Origin: Phycisphaera mikurensis NBRC 102666
Lineage (GTDB): Bacteria > Planctomycetota > Phycisphaerae > Phycisphaerales > SM1A02
Assembly (NCBI GenBank): GCA_945870475.1
Contig: CAMBSR010000002.1
Coordinates: forward strand, 1-32,585
Reading direction: 5' to 3'
Length of the DNA: 32,585 nt
The notes under the pieces: model-generated
Database searches by the model: none
What the model saw: the letters and a program-made list of their open reading frames with translations, nothing else
Told to the model about the DNA's origin: nothing
Position numbers and translations under genes: made by a program
Part shown: positions 25,664-32,585 of the stretch, in pieces
How positions within the stretch are numbered: the first letter of the stretch is position 1
Layout: each line of letters opens with the position of its first letter

Positions 25664-26989
25664 TCAGCGGCGCGGCGTGCCGTCGTTCGTCCGGTACCAC
25701 TGCGAGGCCGACTGCGAGAGCATGGCGGGCGCCACCCCGAAGTCCTCGCCAAGGGCCTTCTGCCACGGCGCTCCGCCCTTCACCGACTTGACCCAGGTGC
25801 CGAACTTCTGCGGTCGGTCGGCGATCATCAGGTCCACCAGCAGGTAGCCCACCGAGTACCCGATGGCGTTGTCGCCGGGCCACGTGCCTTCCTTGCCGCT
25901 CATGGCCATGATCTTGCCGGCATCGCCGCCCTGGCGGAAGAACGCCAGCCCCTGCGGGCGCCGGCTGGCGTCCACCTTGGAACGCGGCACGCAGGTGCGC
26001 GCCACCCATTCCGCGAAGCCCTCGTTGGCCCAGTCCGGCAGCTGCACCGGCGTGGCGTAGCGGTAGACGATGCCGTGGGTGGTCTCGTGCACCAGGGTGC
26101 TCGCGAACTCCAGCTCGTCGTTGCCGCGGTAGATGTTGATGTAGACCTGCGGGCCCTTCATGTGGCAGACGCCGCGCAGGTTCGGCGGCGCCTTGTGGTT
26201 GAAGATGGCAGCCTCGGCCAAACGGAACGTGTCCTGCTTCTGGAACGCCAGGATCACCGCCTTGCCCCAGAACAGGTTGACGCCCTTGGGCACGGCCAGC
26301 ACGTCGGCCACGCGCGCATACATGCTGTCGAGCTCGCGGCCCCAGCGCTGGAGCTCCGCGCGCGGCAGGTCTCCGTACAGGAGGAACATCTCGGTTTCCA
26401 CGCTTTCCGAGGTCACGCCCGCCACCTGCATCGCGGCCACCGCCTCCTGGCGCATCCGGTCGATCGCCTGCGCGCGCTCCGCGTCCGTGAGCACGGGCCA
26501 TGGCTTCGCGGTGGCGTCGTCGGGAAGCACGTCGTCCTGCAGGCGCTTCTCGCGGTCCATGCGCTCGCGCTCCTCGCGCGCGGCGAACGCGGCCTTGCCG
26601 CGGGTGCGCGCGGCGTCGATCGCAGCCGGCGCGGCACCCAGGCGCTTGGCCTGGCCGAATGCATCGTCGGCGAACTGCGTGCCGCCCTTCGCGCCCGTGA
26701 GCAGCTCGCCGAGGTTCACCCAGAGTGGCGCGCTCTTGCGATCCATCACCTGCATGTAGATGCGGCGCAGGTCGGCCGCCACCAGGTCGCTCCAACCGTA
26801 CTCGCCGAAACTCCCCACGAACCGATCGGTGGTCCAGGAGGTGATCTTCCCTGCGAACGCCGCGCCGGTGACCAGGCGGCCGCGAACCTCCACCGGCCGA
26901 TCCAACGTGCCCTGCGAGTGCGCCTGCCAGCACAGGCACGCTGCCATGATGGCAGCGAAGAGGAGCGGGAATCGTGGTGCGGCACCCAT
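25664..26989 (-). CDS. Secreted HExxH zinc-metalloprotease-like protein
   Basis: Signal peptide LLFAAIMAACLCWQAHSQ; TLVHETTHGIVYRYATPVQLPDWANEGFAEWVA (HETTH plus downstream Glu in NEGFAEW). Confidence 0.8.
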   Translation of the reverse strand: MGAAPRFPLLFAAIMAACLCWQAHSQGTLDRPVEVRGRLVTGAAFAGKITSWTTDRFVGSFGEYGWSDLVAADLRRIYMQVMDRKSAPLWVNLGELLTGAKGGTQFADDAFGQAKRLGAAPAAIDAARTRGKAAFAAREERERMDREKRLQDDVLPDDATAKPWPVLTDAERAQAIDRMRQEAVAAMQVAGVTSESVETEMFLLYGDLPRAELQRWGRELDSMYARVADVLAVPKGVNLFWGKAVILAFQKQDTFRLAEAAIFNHKAPPNLRGVCHMKGPQVYINIYRGNDELEFASTLVHETTHGIVYRYATPVQLPDWANEGFAEWVARTCVPRSKVDASRRPQGLAFFRQGGDAGKIMAMSGKEGTWPGDNAIGYSVGYLLVDLMIADRPQKFGTWVKSVKGGAPWQKALGEDFGVAPAMLSQSASQWYRTNDGTPRR

Positions 26990-26997
26990 GGAAGGAA

Positions 26998-27003
26998 AGC
27001 GTA
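26998..27003 (-). promoter_or_regulatory. -10-like TACGCT, 8 nt before metalloprotease ATG
   Basis: Reverse strand ggcTACGCTttccttccATG. Confidence 0.45.
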
Positions 27004-27169
27004 GCCGCCCCCAACGCCGCGCACGACGCAAACCAACGCATGGAAGGCTCTTACGCGCCTCACCCTCGATTCCGACCCCGAAACTGAGCACCCACAAATG
27101 CACGAATCCCGCCTGAAGACGTCAATACCGCCCCCCTTCATGCCGATGCCTTTCCCGCTGGCCACGGAT

Positions 27170-27185
27170 TGGCAAGCCGTTTGCA
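27170..27185 (+). promoter_or_regulatory. Sigma54-like -24/-12 element upstream of clpC
   Basis: TGGCAAGCCGTTTGCA versus consensus TGGCACG-N4-TTGCA: one mismatch, exact GG-N10-GC spacing, intergenic, about 113 nt upstream of ATG. Confidence 0.45.
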
Positions 27186-27297
27186 CCCTGTATCCGCACG
27201 AACCCACGGATCAATTCCTAGCATTGACCGCTCACGGTTCGTACGGTTGGAATGAAGCAGGTCCGGAGAACCCGGACCAACCCCGAAGGAGGCTGGA

Positions 27298-29838
27298 ATG
27301 TTCGAACGACTCACTGACCGCGCCCGCAAGGTCATGGCCCTGGCAAACCAGGAAGCCCAGCGTTTCAACCACGAGTACATCGGCACGGAGCACATCCTGC
27401 TCGGCCTCGTGAAGGAGGGCTCGGGCGTCGGCGCCAACGTCCTCAAGAATCTGGACATCGACCTCCGCAAGGTTCGCCTCGAGGTGGAGAAGCTCGTCAA
27501 GAGCGGCCCCGAGATGGTGACCATGGGCAAGCTCCCGCAGACGCCCCGCGCCAAGAAGGTCATCGAGTACGCGATCGAGGAAGCGCGCAACCTGAACCAC
27601 AACTACGTGGGCACCGAGCACCTCCTGCTCGGCCTGCTCCGCGAGCACGACGGCGTCGCCGCCCAGGTGCTCATGAACCTCGGCCTCAAGCTCGAGGAAG
27701 TCCGCGAGGAAGTCCTCAACCTCCTCGGCGCCGGCAGCGACCAGGAGCGCGACGAGGCTCCGCAGCAGCCCGCCGAACCGCAGTCCCAGGAGCCCGGCCC
27801 CGTCGAGGGCGGCACCACGGCCCGCCGCGGCAAGAGCAAGACCCCGGCCCTCGACAGCTTCGGCCGCGACCTCACCGAACTCGCCAAGAGCGGCGAGCTC
27901 GACCCGGTGATCGGCCGCGAGCACGAGATCGAGCGCCTCATCCAGATCCTGAGCCGCCGCACCAAGAACAACCCCGTCCTCCTGGGCGAGGCCGGCGTCG
28001 GCAAGACCGCGATCGTGGAGGGCCTGGCACAGCGCATCCTGGCGCAGGAAGTCCCCGACCTCCTGTTCGACAAGCGCCTGGTGGTGCTTGACCTCGCCAG
28101 CATGGTGGCCGGCACCAAGTACCGCGGCCAGTTCGAGGAGCGCATCAAGGCGGTGATGAACGAGGTGCGTCGCGCCAAGAACATCATCCTCTTCATCGAC
28201 GAGCTGCACACGCTCGTGGGTGCCGGCGGCGCCGAGGGCGCGATCGACGCGTCCAACGTGCTCAAGCCCGCCCTCGCCCGCGGCGAGATCCAGTGCGTCG
28301 GCGCCACCACCTTCGACGAGTACCGCAAGTACATCGAGAAGGATGCCGCGCTCGAGCGCCGCTTCCAGTCGATCCCCGTCGAGCCGCCGAACGCCGAGCA
28401 GAGCTTCCTGATCCTGCAGGGCCTGCGCGAGCGCTACGAGAAGCACCACAAGGTGCGCATCACCGACGGTGCCCTCAAGGCCGCGGTGGACCTCTCGGGC
28501 CGGTACATCACCGGTCGCGTGCAGCCGGACAAGTCGATCGACGTGATCGACGAGGCCGGTGCGCGGTTGCGCCTCAAGTCCATGACCAAGCCGCCGGATC
28601 TGGCGGACATGGAGGCCCGCATCGAGCGCCTCTCCATCGAGAAGGACGAGTCGGTCAAGAACGCCGACTACGAGAAGGCCGCGGAACTCCGCGACCAGGC
28701 CGAGAAGCTCCGCAAGGAGAAGGAGCGCATGCAGCAGACCTGGCGCGACCGCATGAACGAGGTCGATGCCGTGGTCGACGAGAACGTCATCGCCGAGGTC
28801 GTCAGCAAGATGACCGGCGTGCCGCTCACCCGCCTCGAGAAGGCGGAAAGCGCGCGTCTCCTGCAGCTGGAGGCCGAACTGCACAAGTCGGTCATCAGCC
28901 AGGACGAGGCGGTCAAGCAGGTGGCCCGCGCCATCCGCAAGGCCCGCTCCGGCCTCAAGGACCCGAAGCGCCCGATGGGCTCCTTCATGTTCCTCGGGCC
29001 GACCGGCGTCGGCAAGACGCTCCTCGCCAAGGCCCTCGCCGAGTTCATGTTCGGCGACCCGGACGCGATGATCCGCCTCGACATGTCCGAGTACATGGAG
29101 AAGCACAACGTGTCGCGCCTGGTCGGCGCTCCTCCCGGCTACGTCGGGTACGAGGAGGGCGGCCAGCTCACCGAGCGCGTGCGCCGGCGTCCCTACTCGG
29201 TCATCCTCTTCGACGAGGTCGAGAAGGCCCACCCGGACGTCTTCAACATGCTCCTGCAGGTGATGGACGACGGCCACCTGACCGACTCGTTCGGCCGCCG
29301 CATCGATTTCCGCAACGCCATCATCATCATGACGTCGAACATCGGTTCCGACATCATCAAGGGCGGCGCGAACTTCGGCTTCACCAAGCGCCAGGAGGTG
29401 CAGGACTACGAGAAGATCAAGAAGTCCCTGCAGAGCGAGGCGGAGAAGTTCTTCCGTCCCGAGTTCATCAACCGCCTCGACGACATGATCGTGTTCCGTC
29501 CGCTCATCAAGCCGGACCTCACGCACATCATCGACCTCGAGATGGCCAAGGTGCGCGATCGCCTGAAGGGCCGCGGCATGAGCCTCACGGTGAGCGATGC
29601 CGCCAAGGACTTCCTGATCGAGAAGGGCTACAACCCCGACTACGGTGCCCGTCCGCTGCGCCGCGCGCTGGCGCAGTACATCGAGGATCCGCTCGCCGAG
29701 CGCCTGCTCAGCGGCGAGTTCATGGACGGGACCGCCATCGAGGCCACCCGCGACGAAGGCAACGACTACCTCACCTTCGTGGGAACCGGCGGCACCTCCA
29801 CCGACGAGACCCGCAAGGTCGAGGCACAGCCGACCTGA
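27298..29838 (+). CDS. clpC: ATP-dependent Clp protease ATP-binding subunit ClpC
   Basis: Two N-domain repeats ([30 protein letters not shown]), two Walker A motifs ([26 protein letters not shown]), UVR-like coil; strong SD AAGGAGG at 27286-27292. Confidence 0.97.
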   Translation: MFERLTDRARKVMALANQEAQRFNHEYIGTEHILLGLVKEGSGVGANVLKNLDIDLRKVRLEVEKLVKSGPEMVTMGKLPQTPRAKKVIEYAIEEARNLNHNYVGTEHLLLGLLREHDGVAAQVLMNLGLKLEEVREEVLNLLGAGSDQERDEAPQQPAEPQSQEPGPVEGGTTARRGKSKTPALDSFGRDLTELAKSGELDPVIGREHEIERLIQILSRRTKNNPVLLGEAGVGKTAIVEGLAQRILAQEVPDLLFDKRLVVLDLASMVAGTKYRGQFEERIKAVMNEVRRAKNIILFIDELHTLVGAGGAEGAIDASNVLKPALARGEIQCVGATTFDEYRKYIEKDAALERRFQSIPVEPPNAEQSFLILQGLRERYEKHHKVRITDGALKAAVDLSGRYITGRVQPDKSIDVIDEAGARLRLKSMTKPPDLADMEARIERLSIEKDESVKNADYEKAAELRDQAEKLRKEKERMQQTWRDRMNEVDAVVDENVIAEVVSKMTGVPLTRLEKAESARLLQLEAELHKSVISQDEAVKQVARAIRKARSGLKDPKRPMGSFMFLGPTGVGKTLLAKALAEFMFGDPDAMIRLDMSEYMEKHNVSRLVGAPPGYVGYEEGGQLTERVRRRPYSVILFDEVEKAHPDVFNMLLQVMDDGHLTDSFGRRIDFRNAIIIMTSNIGSDIIKGGANFGFTKRQEVQDYEKIKKSLQSEAEKFFRPEFINRLDDMIVFRPLIKPDLTHIIDLEMAKVRDRLKGRGMSLTVSDAAKDFLIEKGYNPDYGARPLRRALAQYIEDPLAERLLSGEFMDGTAIEATRDEGNDYLTFVGTGGTSTDETRKVEAQPT

Positions 29839-29871
29839 CCGCCGACGGGCCAGCAACCAAGTTCCAGCTTC

Positions 29872-29918
29872 CGTCCGCCGGACACGCACTGACGCGTGTC
29901 CGGCGGACGTGCTTTTGG
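29872..29918 (+). terminator. Intrinsic terminator of clpC
   Basis: 16-bp perfect stem CGTCCGCCGGACACGC-actgac-GCGTGTCCGGCGGACG then TGCTTTTGG. Confidence 0.82.
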
Positions 29919-30071
29919 TCGGATAAGCCGCAGAGGGCTGATGCGGCCCGGCTCCGGCGGCGAATCCGTACCGGGGGAGCAACGATGGACCCATTCCGGG
30001 CAACCGTCGTTTCCCTCCCGGGGGTTCCCGGGGTACCGTTATCCCGGAACCACCGACGACGGAATCCAGAC

Positions 30072-32318
30072 ATGCAGACCCGATCCACCGCCCTCCTCGT
30101 ACTCGCGGCCACGGCCATCCTCACCCCTGCCGTGGCGATCGCCGCCGAGCAGGAGCAGCGCTCGACCCTCACGCGCGTGCGTGAGGGGGGTACGCCGTAT
30201 GACCCCAACCAGTCGCTCGTGCCGTACGCAATCGACGTGTCCGGTGCGCGCGACATGCCCGCCGGGGCAGGCGCGTTCACCGCACCGAACCCGTCCCTGG
30301 TCTCGAGCCCACCGGAGTATTCGCCCACCCGCGGAGTGCTCTTCCAGTACGGCAGCAGCTGGAACACGGTGGTGACAGCGTGCGTCAGCGCACTGACGGC
30401 CGGAACCGTGAACGACGAGATCGCCTACGTGCTGGTGGCCAACCAGACCACGGCGACGTCCGCGGCGAGCGCCTTCTCCGCAGCGGGGGCGAACCTCTCG
30501 AAGGTCGTCTTCATCATCCAGCCGAACAACTCGATCTGGATGCGCGACTACGGCCCGCACTTCGTCTTCGAGAACGGCACGCTCGCGGTGGTGGACAGCC
30601 ACTACTACTCGACGCGTCCCCAGGACAACTTCATCCCCACGCTCGTCGGCGATGCGACCTTCGGCGTGTCCACCTACGACCAGGGGCTGTACTACTCCGG
30701 CGGCAACTTCCAGCCCGGCCCAGGCCGCTCCGGTTTCTGCACGGCGCTCGTGAACCTCGACAACCCGTCCAGCGAGGGATTCAGCGACTCGCTCGTCCGC
30801 GAGCTCCACGACTCGTTCCAGGGGATCGATACCCTCCACGTCCTGCCTCAGCTGCCGTTCTCCGTGGACGGCACCGGGCACATCGACATGTGGATGTACC
30901 TCGTCGACGAGAACACGGTCGTGATCTCGGAGTTCATCGCCGGCTCGAACGCGACGGCGATCAGCGTCACCAACAACGCCGTGCCGTACATGCAGGCGCT
31001 CGGCTTCGAGGTGCTGCGGCCGAAGGCATGGAACGTCGGCTCGACGCACTACACCTACGCCAACGCGTTCCGCGTCAACAACCGGATCTTCATCCCCGTG
31101 TACGGGACCGCGGTGGTGCCGGGCGGCAACGCCTCCTACAACGACGAGGACGCCGACGCCATCGCCAAGTGGACCGCCGCGGCCGGGTCGGGCGTGACGC
31201 TGGTGCCCATCCAGTGCTCGAGCATCATCACTGCCTCGGGTGCGATCCACTGCATCGTCAAGCAGGTGCCGCGCTACGCGAACGCCCTGCCGGCGGCGCA
31301 CCTGTCCGCACCCTCCGGGGGCGTGGTGCTCGCGGGTTCGGTGCAGGAGATCCGCTGGAACGCCACCGACACCAACAACGCGGCGCTCGCGAGCGTGGAT
31401 CTCGCGTACTCGCTCGACGGCACCGTGTGGACGAACATCGCCACGGGCATCCCGGACTCGGGCGCCTACTCCTGGACGGTGCCCGTCGGCATCGCGGGCA
31501 CCGCCGCGCGGGTGCGCGTCACGGCACGCGCCGCGGACGGCGACACGGTCATGGCGATGGGCAACCCGTTCCGCGTCGGGCCGGGCACGCGAAAGGTCTA
31601 CGACCTGTCCACGGACACGGGCGTCGGCCGCTTCGTGACCGGTACGCAGACCACCGCGTGGTCGGCCGCATCCGGCAACCAGCTTCCCGTGACCGGCGCG
31701 GTCACGTCGGCCAACTACACCGCGATGGCAACGTCAAACGCCAACGGCGGAATCACCGACACCAACCGCTACATCTCCCCGACGGTGGCCGCTGCAAGCC
31801 GGGCGACGCATGTCTTCCGCTTCCGCATCACCGAATCGCCTGCATCGATCTCCGAGCTGCGAATCACCTGGGAGGGCTTTGCAGACCGCTGCACCCAGGC
31901 AGAGCTCTACGTGTGGGACGTGGCCCGCGCCCAGTGGGGAAATGCCGCCGGACTCGTCGGCGAGAACCGCTACGCGGACAGCTGGGCCGGCAACCGGGAC
32001 GAGGCCCTCACGGCGTCCATCACCGCCGACATCGGCAGCTTCGTGGCGGCCGACGGCACGGTGCGCTTCATGGTCTACGCCGACCGGGTCGCCGACGAGA
32101 CCTTCCATGACTTCGCCGCCGTGGCGGTGACGAGCCTCACCCCCTCGTGCACCGGCGACTTCGGTGGCAACGGCGTCGTCGACGGAGCCGACCTCGGGGT
32201 CATGCTCGCCCTGTGGGGCCAGTCCTGCGGCGCATGCGTCGCCGACCTGAACGGAGACACCGTGGTCGACGGTGCGGACCTCGGCGCGCTCCTGAGCCGC
32301 TGGGGGCCCTGCCCCTGA
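30072..32318 (+). CDS. Secreted peptidylarginine/agmatine deiminase-family protein with Ig-like, jelly-roll-like and dockerin-like C-terminal modules
   Basis: Signal peptide MQTRSTALLVLAATAILTPAVAIAA; SIWMRDYGPHFVF, FSVDGTGHIDMWMYLVDE, TYANAFRVNNRIFIPVYG, ITASGAIHCIVKQVP (Asp, His-Asp, Asn and Cys active-site positions); C-terminal DFGGNGVVDGADLGVMLALWG...DLNGDTVVDGADLGALLSRWG. Confidence 0.92.
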   Translation: MQTRSTALLVLAATAILTPAVAIAAEQEQRSTLTRVREGGTPYDPNQSLVPYAIDVSGARDMPAGAGAFTAPNPSLVSSPPEYSPTRGVLFQYGSSWNTVVTACVSALTAGTVNDEIAYVLVANQTTATSAASAFSAAGANLSKVVFIIQPNNSIWMRDYGPHFVFENGTLAVVDSHYYSTRPQDNFIPTLVGDATFGVSTYDQGLYYSGGNFQPGPGRSGFCTALVNLDNPSSEGFSDSLVRELHDSFQGIDTLHVLPQLPFSVDGTGHIDMWMYLVDENTVVISEFIAGSNATAISVTNNAVPYMQALGFEVLRPKAWNVGSTHYTYANAFRVNNRIFIPVYGTAVVPGGNASYNDEDADAIAKWTAAAGSGVTLVPIQCSSIITASGAIHCIVKQVPRYANALPAAHLSAPSGGVVLAGSVQEIRWNATDTNNAALASVDLAYSLDGTVWTNIATGIPDSGAYSWTVPVGIAGTAARVRVTARAADGDTVMAMGNPFRVGPGTRKVYDLSTDTGVGRFVTGTQTTAWSAASGNQLPVTGAVTSANYTAMATSNANGGITDTNRYISPTVAAASRATHVFRFRITESPASISELRITWEGFADRCTQAELYVWDVARAQWGNAAGLVGENRYADSWAGNRDEALTASITADIGSFVAADGTVRFMVYADRVADETFHDFAAVAVTSLTPSCTGDFGGNGVVDGADLGVMLALWGQSCGACVADLNGDTVVDGADLGALLSRWGPCP

Positions 32319-32370
32319 GGCGGGGCCCGCGATAACCTCGAGGAGACGCCCGCGCCTACGATCCGCCCCC

Positions 32371-32585
32371 ATGGACCTCCTGATCCTCGGCGGCACCGCA
32401 TTCCTCGGGCCTGAAATCGTCGACGCCGCCACGCGCCGTGGCTGGAAGATCACCCTCTTCAACCGCGGCAAGACGCACGCGGAGCTCTTTCCCGAGCTCG
32501 AGAAGATCCGCGGCGACCGAGATCCGTCCAAGGGCGAGGGACTGAAGGAGCTCGAGGCCGCCATCGCCAAGGGGCGGCGCTGGGA
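32371..32585 (+). CDS. NAD-dependent epimerase/dehydratase-like (partial, runs off right edge)
   Basis: MDLLILGGTAFLGPEIVDAATRRGWKITLFNRGKT: Rossmann GGTxFLG motif; open to the window end. Confidence 0.85.
   Translation, partial: MDLLILGGTAFLGPEIVDAATRRGWKITLFNRGKTHAELFPELEKIRGDRDPSKGEGLKELEAAIAKGRRW

Noticed and set aside
27218-27252. Sigma70 -35/-10 pair (TTGACC...) close to clpC
   Set aside because: No acceptable -10 hexamer at 16-18 nt spacing; less convincing than the sigma54-like site.
29925-30000. Riboswitch-like elements (GGCTGATG, CGAATCCG...GGGGGAG) upstream of the deiminase gene
   Set aside because: Only short fragments resemble fluoride or ydaO consensus pieces and their order and spacing do not fit. 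No class could be assigned without a covariance-model search.
27232-30003. 923-aa antisense ORF opposite clpC
   Set aside because: Shadow frame of clpC; low-complexity Leu/Ala/Glu/Asp/His composition and no recognisable motif.
28293-30071. Upstream extension of the 1341-aa ORF into clpC
   Set aside because: Alternate frame of clpC; the real product begins at the signal peptide near 30072 (or possibly 29985).
1-32585. CRISPR arrays, IS elements/transposases, phage genes, toxin-antitoxin or defence islands
   Set aside because: None seen: no interspersed direct repeats outside the 9571..11943 gene, no transposase or integrase motifs, and all strong ORFs match housekeeping, signalling or exported proteins.

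Overview
High-GC bacterial chromosomal segment, most likely from a planctomycete (Phycisphaerae-like). The lineage is inferred from the PAPGA-type PEP-CTERM tail, the dockerin-like C-terminal repeats and the gene content. It encodes about 24 tightly packed protein genes and shows no RNA genes, CRISPR arrays or mobile elements. Recognisable genes: a partial ABC ATPase, a PAS/GAF/REC protein, prmC, a GT4/GT5-type glycosyltransferase overlapping a small unknown gene and a bifunctional proline dehydrogenase/P5C dehydrogenase gene (putA), a PHB-depolymerase-like esterase, a large modular Gly/Met-repeat exported protein, YifB/ComM, a TSUP permease, a PEP-CTERM protein, a pseudo-REC/pseudo-GGDEF/EAL protein, an S9 peptidase lipoprotein, iscS-iscU-iscA, panC, a double-thioredoxin-fold TlpA protein, a polyprenyl synthase with an overlapping methyltransferase, an HExxH metalloprotease, clpC, a secreted peptidylarginine/agmatine-deiminase-like enzyme with dockerin-like repeats, and a partial epimerase. 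Most notable: (i) the exported deiminase with Ig-like, jelly-roll-like and dockerin-like C-terminal modules; (ii) a recurrent TANNNT box 6-9 nt (once 12 nt) upstream of start codons, suggesting widespread leaderless or near-leaderless transcription; (iii) several signalling or redox proteins with degenerate catalytic domains beside intact ones; (iv) a sigma54-like -24/-12 element upstream of clpC. Most of the window is ordinary housekeeping DNA. I see no convincing multi-gene novel system such as a defence island.
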